Positions 9,367-17,012 are shown, counted from the first letter of the stretch. The stretch: DNA of 40,073 bases from Desulfobacterales bacterium (GCA_024641825.1 JAHECI010000005.1:1-40073); one strand, 5' to 3'. Made by a program: numbers and translations. Notes: a model not told the origin generated them from the letters alone.

Positions 9367-9754
9367 GGACTTTTGGATAAACTAAATTATTAATTTATAA
9401 CCCATAGAATCATCCGTTTGCCAGATCCTATATATAGTCAACAATACTTCGTCATATACCACATGTTGTGGTTAATAGGATTCAGGTTGTGTGTTTCATT
9501 CAGCTAATGAATTTCATACAGAATTTTACAGAATTTTGCTGCTTGTCGAACGGTAAACGTACCAATCATACAGTTTACAAGACACGAACTCGAACAAGGG
9601 AGGCGGTGCCCGCCGGTTATTTGTTATTTGTTATTAGAAAATTGAGGTTGGAGGGTGGTGCTGCGCGTAAACCGCTTGGCGCAAAGCGCAGAGAGTAAAG
9701 CAGTTCCCAAAAAAATATTTTCCAATTGAAATGCATGTGGTCACAATTTCGGTA
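9367..9754. other. Noncoding stretch upstream of aprBA
   Basis: No convincing gene. The 76-codon ORF at 9468-9698 has no ribosome binding site and no recognisable sequence. Near 9660-9692 there is a small palindromic stretch (GCGC...GCGC). It separates the sulfate-reduction locus from the YkgJ region. Confidence 0.4.
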
Positions 9755-9953
9755 AGCTGTAGGATTGTTCCGTTTTGATCGGGAAGCTGTTTGAGCAAAT
9801 TAGAGCGCGTTAAAGTGAACAGCAAAGAGGTTGGTCAAAATTATGGATAATTATCATTTTCCCGCCGTGCAATCTTAATACGTAAGACCTGTTCGCTTTT
9901 ACGCGGTTTTTTTTGCGAGTTCTTGCCGATCAAAACGGAATTGTCCTGCAGCT
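9755..9953. repeat. MITE-like element with 32-bp imperfect inverted ends
   Basis: The arm at 9755-9786 (containing TTCCGTTTTGATCGG) is repeated inverted at 9922-9953 (containing CCGATCAAAACGGAA), with only a few mismatches over about 32 bp. The ~135 bp between the arms has no ORF. It ends 36 bp before the ATG of the next gene, so it may supply that gene's leader or promoter. I see no obvious target duplication. Confidence 0.6.
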
Positions 9954-9989
9954 GAAACGGGATGTTATTTTAAGAAAGGATGTTGATCC

Positions 9990-10718
9990 ATGGAAAACAA
10001 CATATCCCCCATTTCGTCGAACGACACCTTCACGTTTTCATGCTCCCAAAAAGTCGCCTGTTTCAATGAATGTTGTCGAGATCTGAACCAGTTTCTCACC
10101 CCTTACGACATCCTGCGCCTTAAAAACAGACTCGACTTGACATCGCGTATTTTTCTTGAGCGTTATACCACCCAGCACATTGGTCCTGAAACCGGACTTC
10201 CCGTAATCACGCTTAAAACAGACTACGCTCACAAATTTAAGTGCCCGTTTGTGACCGAGTCAGGATGCAGGGTATACGAAGATCGTCCGTCCTCGTGCCG
10301 GACGTATCCGCTGATCCGGGTTGCATCCCGGTCCAGAGAAACCGGCACGGTCACCGAACAGTACATGCTGTTAAAAGAAGCGCACTGTTTGGGATGTAAA
10401 CAGGGACACCGCTGGACGGTGCAGGATTGGATAGAAAATCAGGAGGTTGCCATTTACAATCAAATGAACGACATGTTCATGGAGATCATCGGCCTCAAAC
10501 ATCACCGCTTGCCCGGTCCGCTGGATGTAAAATCGGGTCTTATGTTTCACCTGGCGTGTTATGATCTTGACACCTTCAGATCCCATATCTTCGATAACGA
10601 TCTTTTAGGTGACTGGAATCTGGACCCAAAGACGATAGATGCCCTAAAACATGACCATGTCGAGCTGTTGAAACTCGGTTTTGAATGGGTCAAAGAGACC
10701 CTGTTTGGAAAACCTTGA
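9990..10718 (+). CDS. YkgJ-family cysteine-cluster (putative Fe-S/zinc) protein
   Basis: Belongs to the YkgJ/CxxCxxCC family, whose biochemical role is unknown. Cysteines occur in an N-terminal FSCSQKVACFNECCRDLN block, a central CPFVTESGCRVYEDRPSSCRTYP block and a later HCLGCKQGH. The central block with YxDRPxxCRxYP is the family hallmark and probably binds a metal or iron-sulfur cluster. An AAGGATGTTGATCC leader precedes the ATG. It resembles the divergently placed gene at 11747-12529 in both the N-terminal motif (CFN.CCR.LN.FL.PYD) and the C-terminus (LLKLGFEWVK versus LMKFGFEWVK), so the two are paralogs. The next gene starts 20 bp downstream and is probably cotranscribed. Soluble; no signal peptide. 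Confidence 0.8.
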   Translation: MENNISPISSNDTFTFSCSQKVACFNECCRDLNQFLTPYDILRLKNRLDLTSRIFLERYTTQHIGPETGLPVITLKTDYAHKFKCPFVTESGCRVYEDRPSSCRTYPLIRVASRSRETGTVTEQYMLLKEAHCLGCKQGHRWTVQDWIENQEVAIYNQMNDMFMEIIGLKHHRLPGPLDVKSGLMFHLACYDLDTFRSHIFDNDLLGDWNLDPKTIDALKHDHVELLKLGFEWVKETLFGKP

Positions 10719-10737
10719 CAGGATTAGGGATGAAACT

Positions 10738-11553
10738 ATGAAAATCAAAGATAAGGTCGCGCTGGTTCTCGGCGCGATAAAAGGAATCGGCAAAAGCATC
10801 GGACTGGCCCTTGCAGACGAAGGGGCCAAGGTCGCTTTTAACTATTTCGACTGGGAAGAAAGTCTTGTTGAATTAAAACAAGATGTTGTCAAAACCGGCC
10901 AGGATCACCTGCTCATCAAAACAGATTTGCTCGAGGGCGAGAAAATTCCAGAACTTGTCAAAAAAGTCGTGGATCATTTCGGCCGACTCGACATTCTAAT
11001 CAACAACATCGAACGGGGCGGATGGCCGGTGGTTCATGGACCGTATGTTCAGGGACAGTGGGACCTGGAACTGGCCACCACCTTGCGGACAAAAACATGG
11101 ACGTTTGAATCCGCCCTCCCCTATCTTAAAAAATCGGGGGACGGCGTGGTCATAAACCTTTCGTCCATTGCGGCCATCGTGGGCCGGTCGGGTCCTGCCA
11201 GCTACATATTCAACGAAGGCTATGCAGCAGCCAACCGCGGCGTTTCTTTGTTGACCGAGACCTGGGCCCGCATGGGCGCTCCGGAAGTGCGCGTCAATGA
11301 AATCATGCTCGGTTTTGTTGAAACCCGTCATGGGGAAAAAACCAGGGGCTGGGGCTTGCTCACCGATGCACAGAAAGCAGCGATTAGGGACCATACCCTC
11401 CTCTTGCGTTCCGGCACCCTGGCGGATGTGGTGAAAGCCGTTCTTTTTATTATAAAAGACGCGCCCTTTATGACGGGAAGCGTTCTACGGCTTGACGGCG
11501 GTTATGTCCTGGGTGGCGAAAAGGTCGCGCCCATGCCCAAAGGGGTGCTTTGA
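10738..11553 (+). CDS. Atypical short-chain dehydrogenase/reductase
   Basis: A Rossmann-fold SDR of 271 aa from the ATG at 10738. The ORF-track TTG start at 10681 would overlap the previous gene. The cofactor loop GAIKGIGKSIG (residues 12-22) and the serine of NLSSIAAIVG (S143) are present, with a tyrosine 13 residues later (Y156). The usual YxxxK lysine is missing: Y156 is followed by IFNE, and the alternative YAAAN reading has asparagine. The structural NNAG motif is NNIE. The C-terminus (MTGSVLRLDGGYVLGG) is typical of FabG-like SDRs. It may be catalytically altered or act as a binding protein. The substrate cannot be told. It lies 20 bp behind a YkgJ gene, a plausible operon. Confidence 0.8.
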   Translation: MKIKDKVALVLGAIKGIGKSIGLALADEGAKVAFNYFDWEESLVELKQDVVKTGQDHLLIKTDLLEGEKIPELVKKVVDHFGRLDILINNIERGGWPVVHGPYVQGQWDLELATTLRTKTWTFESALPYLKKSGDGVVINLSSIAAIVGRSGPASYIFNEGYAAANRGVSLLTETWARMGAPEVRVNEIMLGFVETRHGEKTRGWGLLTDAQKAAIRDHTLLLRSGTLADVVKAVLFIIKDAPFMTGSVLRLDGGYVLGGEKVAPMPKGVL

Positions 11554-11580
11554 AATTAAATAGGGTTGAATGAGCACTCG

Positions 11581-11614
11581 TTGAATATCGAATGTCGAAC
11601 AAGGAATTTCGAAT
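11581..11614. repeat. Degenerate TCGAAT-rich repeat scrap
   Basis: Consecutive short units (TTGAATATCGAATGTCGAAC, AAGGAATTTCGAAT) follow the SDR stop codon. This kind of low-complexity intergenic filler has no visible coding or regulatory content. It directly precedes the element at 11640. Confidence 0.35.
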
Positions 11615-11639
11615 AATAAAGGTTTTCATTATCAATACT

Positions 11640-11705
11640 TGAGGTTTTGTAAAAAGTCTTTTGTGAGGGACTTCGAGCAAAATCAGACTTTTTACGAAAC
11701 CGTCA
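11640..11705. repeat. MITE-like palindromic element, CGTAAAAAGT family, deleted copy
   Basis: A 66-bp element with terminal inverted repeats TGAGGTTTTGTAAAAAGTCT and AGACTTTTTACGAAACCGTCA (complementary). Its left side (AGTCTTTTGTGAGGGACTTCGAGCAA) matches the reverse complement of the right end of the copy at 14818-15008. Its right side matches the complement of that copy's left end. It is therefore an inverted, internally deleted derivative of the same family. Confidence 0.75.
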
Positions 11706-11746
11706 ATATTCTGCGGTTCAAAAATAGTTCGCGTTCCTTCGTAAAG

Positions 11747-12529
11747 CTAACGCATTTTAAAATATTTAGATTGAATCCCCCAGACGTAAAATTTTACCCA
11801 TTCAAATCCGAATTTCATCAATTCCCCATCATCGGAACGGATTTGTTTCAAGATTTTTGATTTTACTTTATAGCGCTTTAAAAAGGTGCTTTTAAACAAA
11901 AATTCACGGAATGGGTCCATATTGTAGGTGGCCATGAACGCCATCTTGGCTTTGGGGCCTTCCGTCCCCTGGGAACCCCAGGGATCCGTTTGGAAAAGGC
12001 GTTTCAATTCCGCCCATCGAGCGGTCATTTTATTATATAAAACAGCATCTTGATCCTTGGCCCATGTTTGGGGGGTCCACTCTTTTTTTTCGTGCTGTCC
12101 CATACAGAAGTCCGGCGGTTTAAAAAAATGAACAACCTCTGTTCGATTCCCCTCGACATCATAAAAAACCCCCTGCTCCACCGGAAAGGTACGGCAGGTA
12201 TCGGGACGATCCGGATACACCGAACAGCCGGAGGCATTTAGAAACGGGCAGGTTTTTTCTTCATTTTCAGACATCTGCAAAAGTACTTCGGGGAAAAAAC
12301 TACCCGGCCGCAAGACAATATCGACGTATTTTTCCAGAAACCGATCCGAGTCCATATTCAGCCGCCGTTTCAGTCGGACAACGTCATAGGGGTACAAAAA
12401 AAGATTGAGATTTCGGCAGCATCGATTAAAACAGGGAATCCCCGGATAACAGTGAAAATTAAAGCTGTCTTCGGTTTCAAGCCGTCTGCCGGGCAGTCTG
12501 TCGAGATCGTCGATATCTATCTGTTTCAT
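11747..12529 (-). CDS. YkgJ-family cysteine-cluster protein (paralog)
   Basis: Second YkgJ-like protein, 260 aa, on the - strand. It has HCYPGIPCFNRCCRNLN near residue 30 and CPFLNASGCSVYPDRPDTCRTFP near residue 92, the cysteine blocks of the family, followed by a single CMGQHEKKEW. The C-terminus LMKFGFEWVKFYVWG parallels that of the protein at 9990-10718, and spacing along both proteins is similar, so the pair arose by duplication. No clear Shine-Dalgarno motif is seen; the start is taken from the ORF. The 3' end lies about 40 bp from the repeat at 11640. Function is unknown; metal or iron-sulfur binding is inferred from the cysteines. Confidence 0.78.
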   Translation of the reverse strand: MKQIDIDDLDRLPGRRLETEDSFNFHCYPGIPCFNRCCRNLNLFLYPYDVVRLKRRLNMDSDRFLEKYVDIVLRPGSFFPEVLLQMSENEEKTCPFLNASGCSVYPDRPDTCRTFPVEQGVFYDVEGNRTEVVHFFKPPDFCMGQHEKKEWTPQTWAKDQDAVLYNKMTARWAELKRLFQTDPWGSQGTEGPKAKMAFMATYNMDPFREFLFKSTFLKRYKVKSKILKQIRSDDGELMKFGFEWVKFYVWGIQSKYFKMR

Positions 12530-12608
12530 GCTTCACCCAACGAACAACAACCCATTATCTTTAATCCTAGAACCATCGATATGCTCTCCCATACCCCCCA
12601 GGTAACTT

Positions 12609-12909
12609 TTGTTAGTAAAACGTGAAACGTAAAAAGTAAAAAGTTGCTGAAAATCATCATATTAAACCCTAAAAGAGATTAATTATTTGAAGGGTCGGGG
12701 AGTTTTTATTCTAACTTCTTGAGTACCAGCGGAATGGATGATCTTTTTTTAAATCGGATGCGGTTTAAAAAAGATCATTCATGGAGCGACTTTATTAAAA
12801 AAACACCCCGACCCTTCAATTATTTAAGAATGTTATAGATAAACTCAACACATTTTCAAAGAATTTCTTGCCAACTTTTAACCTTTCACTTTTTACCTTT
12901 CACCGTTAA
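12609..12909. repeat. Intergenic stretch with outer degenerate inverted repeat
   Basis: The 450-bp gap between two YkgJ genes holds no gene. A purine-rich GTAAAACGTGAAACGTAAAAAG arm (from 12609) faces a loosely inverted copy (AACTTTTAACC...CTTTTTACC) ending near 12909. The MITE at 12688-12818 sits between them. The outer arms are degenerate. Confidence 0.4.
12688..12818. mobile_element. MITE-like element with TGAAGGGTCGGGG ends, intact copy
   Basis: A 131-bp element with perfect 13-bp ends TGAAGGGTCGGGG / CCCCGACCCTTCA, flanked on both sides by the direct hexamer ATTATT, a likely target duplication. The interior is a near-continuous palindrome (GATGATCTTTTTTTAAA ... TTTAAAAAAGATCATTC) with a TCGGATGCGG apical loop. 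It has no ORF. A second copy, with an insertion in this loop, is at 35384-35663. Confidence 0.8.
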
Positions 12910-12979
12910 CATGTCCGCCAACCGCCCTGCTCACTAAACCTCGAACCCTGAACCATGACACCTGAAACCCATCCGATCC

Positions 12980-13600
12980 TCATCGATGACCGTATGATCT
13001 TATCATCTCAGCAACGGTCATCTTGATTTTTATCGGCATCCCCACAGCCTGCCTGAGCTCCTTTTCCAGCCCTGCCATTTCCAGATAGAGCGGGGTCCGG
13101 TCAAACTTAAAACGCGGTTTCCCTTGAAACTGTGTGGTGAAAGCGCCACACCCCGAAGCCTGCACCAATCCCCCCCCGGGACTCTGAAGTTCGTGGGGAA
13201 TGCCGTGCAATCTGCATATCATGGGCCGGTAAGCATAAAGGAGACAGACGCTGTCGACACACAGGGGGCACATCATTCGTACCGGAACGCCTTTTGCATC
13301 GGCATGACCGGTTTCCCGGCAAACCTCCAAGGCCCGGCCCGTTATCTGGGCCCGTCTTTCACCATCAAGGGTGTTGAGGCCGTCAAGAATATAGAGGTAT
13401 TCCAAAAGGGTATAATGATAGAAACGGGTGAAGCAGCAGTTGTCGTCGCACCCCGTACAGTTGAAGCCATAATAATCCGCTGCTGCCTGGTATTTTCCAT
13501 CCATGGCTGCGTAGATTTTTTTTAACCGGCCCAGGAAAGGAAGATAGGTGTTCCGGCCGACTCCGGCCAAGAGATCATGGATAGGGTCCCGTGGGTTCAT
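12980..13600 (-). CDS. YkgJ/CxxCxxCC-type cysteine-cluster protein
   Basis: Third protein of this kind in the region, 206 aa, but from a different subgroup than the paralog pair. It has FNCTGCDDNCC near residue 46 and CPLCVDSVCLLYAYRPMICRLHGIP near residue 110. The YxxRPxxCRxHG element is the typical cysteine/arginine motif of the family. A further SGCGAF follows. It probably binds an iron-sulfur cluster or zinc; its role is unknown. It ends 16 bp past its neighbour's start-side region and lies 18 bp downstream of the dGTPase-like gene on the same strand, so the two are likely cotranscribed. Confidence 0.75.
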   Translation of the reverse strand: MNPRDPIHDLLAGVGRNTYLPFLGRLKKIYAAMDGKYQAAADYYGFNCTGCDDNCCFTRFYHYTLLEYLYILDGLNTLDGERRAQITGRALEVCRETGHADAKGVPVRMMCPLCVDSVCLLYAYRPMICRLHGIPHELQSPGGGLVQASGCGAFTTQFQGKPRFKFDRTPLYLEMAGLEKELRQAVGMPIKIKMTVAEMIRSYGHR

Positions 13601-13618
13601 ATATTGACCTTCACCGGG

Positions 13619-14674
13619 CTAAAACTGCGGCGAGGGGAAAAAGATTTTCTTGTAAAGGTTCAACGCATCTCGATCGGTCATGCTGGCAATGAAATCACAA
13701 ACGATCCTTTCGATGGGAAGTCGGTTGTGATAACAGCCGGCCATCTGCATATTTTCAAGACTTTTCTGAAGCATCTTTTCATTCTCCAAGAAAAAGCCGT
13801 AAAGTTCGGACAAAATCTTTTTGGCTTTTTCAAATTCTTTGTGAACTCGCGGAGAACGATAGACCTTTTCATAAAGAAACTCTCTCAATACGGTCATGCT
13901 GGAATAGACTCGATCGCTCATCTCCAGACACAGCTTACCATCGCGAACACAGGTGGAAAATACCAGATCTTTTATCATGGTGTTGGCGCGTTCCGAATGG
14001 GTGCGTCCGAGAACCTTTATACACGAATCCGGAATCTGGTGGGAAGTGACCACGCCGCTTCTTACGGCATCATCCAAATCATGATTAAGATATGCCATAA
14101 TATCGGCGATCCGAACGATATTTCCTTCGGTGGTGCAGGCCTCCTCGGCGGGATCATCCGGCATAATCTTTCCATACCCCTTGGAATGCTTTAAAATGCC
14201 GTCCCGCACCTCATAGGTCAGATTCAGTCCCCGACCGTTATTCTCCAGAACATCCACCACACGCAAGCTCTGTTCCTTGTGTGAAAAATCGGGGGAAAAT
14301 ATTTCTTTGAGAACCGTTTCGCCGCCGTGGCCAAAGGGCGTATGCCCCAGGTCGTGGCCCAATGCAATGGCTTCGGCCAAATCCTCGTTGAGACGCATGG
14401 CCCGGGCGATGTTTCTCGCAATTTCAGACACTTCAAGGGTATGGGTCAGGCGGGTCCGATACTCGTCGCCCAAGGGAGATAGAAAAACCTGGGTCTTATA
14501 TTTTAACCGTCTGAAAGCATTGGAATATACAATTCGGTCCCTGTCCACCTGAAAAACGGTTCGGATGGGACAGAGGTCTTCTGATCTCCTACGGCCCCGG
14601 GATTCGGCGCTCACACATCCAAAAGGTGAAATAAAGCCTTTTTCACGTTTTTCAAAATCTTCGCGGATACTCAT
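13619..14674 (-). CDS. dgt: Deoxyguanosinetriphosphate triphosphohydrolase-like HD protein
   Basis: HD-superfamily hydrolase of the dGTPase type, which releases triphosphate from dGTP or other dNTPs. The metal-binding motif runs RLTHTLEVSEIARNIAR, then ALGHDLGHTPFGHGGE, with downstream DIMAYLNHDLDDA. The N-terminal GRRRSEDLCPIRTVFQVDRDRI and NAFRRLKYKTQVF are typical of the short type-2 family. The ORF extends to 14800, but homologous sequence begins at MSIREDFEKRE, so I choose the ATG at 14674 (351 aa). An alternative ATG lies at 14692. No strong ribosome binding site is seen. It is upstream of a YkgJ gene by 18 bp. The likely role is control of dNTP pools. Confidence 0.9.
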   Translation of the reverse strand: MSIREDFEKREKGFISPFGCVSAESRGRRRSEDLCPIRTVFQVDRDRIVYSNAFRRLKYKTQVFLSPLGDEYRTRLTHTLEVSEIARNIARAMRLNEDLAEAIALGHDLGHTPFGHGGETVLKEIFSPDFSHKEQSLRVVDVLENNGRGLNLTYEVRDGILKHSKGYGKIMPDDPAEEACTTEGNIVRIADIMAYLNHDLDDAVRSGVVTSHQIPDSCIKVLGRTHSERANTMIKDLVFSTCVRDGKLCLEMSDRVYSSMTVLREFLYEKVYRSPRVHKEFEKAKKILSELYGFFLENEKMLQKSLENMQMAGCYHNRLPIERIVCDFIASMTDRDALNLYKKIFFPSPQF

Positions 14675-14817
14675 AATCGGAAAGTTATTCATAGGAAAAT
14701 TAAATTGTAAAGAAATATTTGACCCTTTACATCCTGAAAATCTTATTTTATGCTTTTTTCCGGTTCGATATGAGATTATATTTATAATACACTGGCGCAA
14801 TTTGAAACGCTAAATTT

Positions 14818-15008
14818 GATGAACTCGTAAAAAGTCTGATTTTTCTCGCTCCGCAAGCAATTTTGGGATTCATGACTCGCCTGGCTAAATTGCAAGAACT
14901 CGGGCTAACGCCCTCAAACAGCTTGCAATTTTTAACGCCAGACGCATCATGAATCTTTCTCCAAAATTGCTCGATGTCGCTCACAAAAGACTTTTTACGA
15001 AACCGTCA
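14818..15008. repeat. MITE-like palindromic element, CGTAAAAAGT family, long copy
   Basis: A 191-bp element with 21-bp terminal inverted repeats (TGATGAACTCGTAAAAAGTCT / AGACTTTTTACGAAACCGTCA). The interior continues as a large imperfect hairpin: AAATTGCAAG pairs with CTTGCAATTT, and GCAATTTTGGGATTCATGA faces TCATGAATC...CCAAAATTGC. It fills most of the gap between the dGTPase start and the HsdR-N gene. The flanks carry AATT on both sides, a possible short target duplication. Confidence 0.75.
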
Positions 15009-15038
15009 AATTTAGGTTTTATATAATTCCACTACCTG

Positions 15039-15641
15039 TTGACCACCCATCGATCCGGGTTGGAAAGGTTCAATAAAGCGTTGAAAGAGACCCAAGGGCA
15101 TCACCTAGTTCTCGGCGAACTGATCGATTTTGTTACCGGTGAAACAATTCCGGACACTCATGACGAAAGATATCGGCAGCAACTGGCTCGATTGCTGGTG
15201 GCGCATAAAGGATACTTCAAAAACCAAATCCAGCCCCGCTTCGAACTTCGTGTAGCGGCTGAAAATAAACAAGCGATTTTGAAGATCGACTTTGTTGTTC
15301 ACCTTTCCGAAAGGATCTGCATGATCCTAAAATACGGCCCCGGTTCTCTGGTTACCCGGCATCGACCCGCTTTGGCGGCATCGAGACTCGTGGCACCGTA
15401 TCAGGTTCCCATTGCGGTGGTGACAAACGGCGAAGATGCAGACATACTTGAGGGTGCCACCGGCAAAATCATTTCATCCGGTCTCGAATCGATACCCGTC
15501 CAAGCCGAACTTGTCCAACGGGCTGAAAAAACAGACTTTGACCCCATATCGCCAAAACAGGCTGAAATGGAATCGAGAATCCTTTATGCCTTTGAAGTCG
15601 ATGGGAGCTGTCCGTGTGACGACACCATCTGCAGATTATAA
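15039..15641 (+). CDS. Lone HsdR N-terminal-like domain protein
   Basis: A 200-aa protein resembling the N-terminal nuclease-fold domain of type I restriction HsdR proteins, here as a stand-alone protein of a kind seen in sulfate reducers. ERYRQQLARLLV, FELRVAAENKQAILKIDFVVH and VTNGEDADILEGATGK match that family. In a PD-(D/E)xK fold the aspartate of KIDF would be catalytic, but the expected ExK reads ILK, so nuclease activity is doubtful. No methylase or specificity subunit is adjacent, so this is not a restriction system. The TTG start at 15039 is uncertain; TTG at 15060 is equally possible and neither has a clear ribosome binding site. Confidence 0.65.
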   Translation: MTTHRSGLERFNKALKETQGHHLVLGELIDFVTGETIPDTHDERYRQQLARLLVAHKGYFKNQIQPRFELRVAAENKQAILKIDFVVHLSERICMILKYGPGSLVTRHRPALAASRLVAPYQVPIAVVTNGEDADILEGATGKIISSGLESIPVQAELVQRAEKTDFDPISPKQAEMESRILYAFEVDGSCPCDDTICRL

Positions 15642-15681
15642 CCCGCTGAAATTTATTTTATTTTGATGGAAAACCAGATAT

Positions 15682-16182
15682 ATGGACTATGAATATTTCA
15701 TGAAAAAGGCTTTAGACCAGGCAAGAAACGCCTTATCCGCCGGAGAATTCCCGGTGGGATGTGTGGTGGTCCACAAAGACCGGATTCTGACCACCGGTGC
15801 CAGAAAGGGTACCGCCGGAAACATCCCCAATGAAATCGACCATGCAGAAATGATTGCGTTGAAGCGTCTGGCCGACCTGGAGATCCATAGGGATAACCAG
15901 CGAATCGCCCTTTTCACCACACTGGAGCCCTGCCTCATGTGCCTGGGCGCGCTGATTTTAAGCGGTATCAGTGAAATTGTATATGCCTACGAAGACGTCA
16001 TGGGCGGGGGCTTGAGCTGCGATTTGAAAAATTTGATGCCCCTTTACAAAAACAGTCGAATCTCGGTTGTTCCCAACATTTTACGAAAAGAGAGCATCGA
16101 ACTTTTCCAGACCTTTTTTAATAATTCTGAAAATTCTTACTGGCAAGGAAGCCTGTTGGCAGAATACACACTCAAGCAATGA
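15682..16182 (+). CDS. Zinc-dependent nucleoside/tRNA deaminase (TadA-like)
   Basis: Cytidine/deoxycytidylate deaminase superfamily protein of 166 aa. The zinc site is HAEMIAL (histidine ligand and catalytic glutamate) plus TTLEPCLMCLGAL (two cysteine ligands). The N-terminal YFMKKALDQARNAL and GEFPVGCVVVHKD are typical of the TadA branch, which converts adenosine 34 to inosine in tRNA-Arg. The region after the cysteines (AYEDVMGGGLSCDLKNLMPLY) differs from canonical TadA, so another nucleoside or base substrate is possible and I give no symbol. It starts 41 bp after the HsdR-N gene. Confidence 0.8.
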   Translation: MDYEYFMKKALDQARNALSAGEFPVGCVVVHKDRILTTGARKGTAGNIPNEIDHAEMIALKRLADLEIHRDNQRIALFTTLEPCLMCLGALILSGISEIVYAYEDVMGGGLSCDLKNLMPLYKNSRISVVPNILRKESIELFQTFFNNSENSYWQGSLLAEYTLKQ

Positions 16183-16308
16183 CCTCCTGGAAATTTTATC
16201 CGGCCGAAGCGGAAAACCACACGCTCCTTGACGGTGATTTATTTATGCCGTCTAAATGAAAGAACCGAATGACAGAAACCCATGGTTTTATTTTCTTGCA
16301 TTTTTTTC

Positions 16309-16335
16309 TTGCATTTATTAGGGTTTTTATATATT
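16309..16335 (+). promoter_or_regulatory. Weak candidate promoter for the infC operon
   Basis: TTGCAT (16309-16314), a 15-bp spacer and TATATT (16330-16335) lie upstream of the infC leader hairpin. The spacer is short, so confidence is low. The ~240-bp gap has no other gene. Confidence 0.3.
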
Positions 16336-16382
16336 TCAGACTTCGATTTATGTTTGTAATGCCTCACATGGGGTATCTTTAT

Positions 16383-16407
16383 AAAACAGAGGGCTCTCCT
16401 CTGTTTT
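16383..16407 (+). promoter_or_regulatory. Perfect hairpin in the infC leader
   Basis: AAAACAGAGG / CCTCTGTTTT forms a perfect 10-bp stem with a GCTCT loop, 47 nt before the proposed infC start. The stem ends in TTTT and then CGTG, so it looks like an attenuator-type or protein-binding leader structure rather than a full terminator. infC operons are feedback-regulated by IF3 and ribosomal protein L20 in other bacteria. Confidence 0.55.
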
Positions 16408-16453
16408 CGTGTGAGTAAAAATGGCAACAATTTATGGCTCAGGAGGTGAAGGT

Positions 16454-16999
16454 ATAGCTATTTCGAAACGTACAACTCGGGGAAACAGATCAAATAGAAT
16501 AAACATCAATAGAAATATAAGGGCAAAAGAGGTCAGAGTCATAGACCCTGACGGCAATCAGATCGGCGTTATACCGACGTACAAAGCAATTGCTGTTGCC
16601 AATGATTTTGGCCTTGATCTGGTGGAAATTTCACCGAACGCCGATCCTCCTGTTTGTAAAATCATGGATTACGGCCGGTACAAATATGAACTGACCAAGA
16701 AAAAGCAGGAGGCCAAAAAGAAACAAACCACATTTCAGCTCAAAGAGATAAAGGTGCGTCCAAAGACGGGTGACCACGACCTTAACACAAAAATCGGCCA
16801 CATCAAGAAGTTTATCAATCGAAAGGATAAAGTCAAGGTAACCGTCATTTTCAGGGGCCGAGAAATTACACTCACCCAACAGGGCCGGATACTGCTCCAA
16901 AAGATTGTTCAGGAAACAGAAGAGATTGCATCGGTTGAACAGCATCCCAAAATCGAAGGCCGCACCATGGTGATGGTCCTTGCACCCAAACCCGTATAA
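16454..16999 (+). CDS. infC: Translation initiation factor IF-3 (rare AUA start proposed)
   Basis: IF3 binds the 30S subunit, prevents premature 50S joining and proofreads start-codon selection. The N domain (NRNIRAKEVRVI, VEISPNADPPVCKIMDYG) and C domain (LKEIKVRPKTGDHD, FRGREITL, MVMVLAPKP) are complete. The ORF track begins at an ATG (16421) without a good Shine-Dalgarno sequence. Codons 7-10 of that frame contain AGGAGGTGA, an ideal ribosome binding site, 7 nt before an in-frame ATA (16454). An ATT follows at 16460. A rare start codon for infC is conserved in many bacteria and is the basis of IF3 autoregulation. I therefore take ATA, giving 181 aa beginning (M)AISKRTTRG. It heads infC-rpmI-rplT-pheST. 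Confidence 0.93.
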   Translation: MAISKRTTRGNRSNRININRNIRAKEVRVIDPDGNQIGVIPTYKAIAVANDFGLDLVEISPNADPPVCKIMDYGRYKYELTKKKQEAKKKQTTFQLKEIKVRPKTGDHDLNTKIGHIKKFINRKDKVKVTVIFRGREITLTQQGRILLQKIVQETEEIASVEQHPKIEGRTMVMVLAPKPV

Positions 17000-17012
17000 A
17001 AATAATTCTGTC

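Noticed and set aside
9468-9698. 76-aa ORF upstream of the YkgJ gene
   Set aside because: No ribosome binding site, low-complexity composition and no recognisable motif.
15039-15641. Type I restriction system
   Set aside because: Only an HsdR N-terminal-like domain is present; no HsdM, HsdS or helicase domain nearby.
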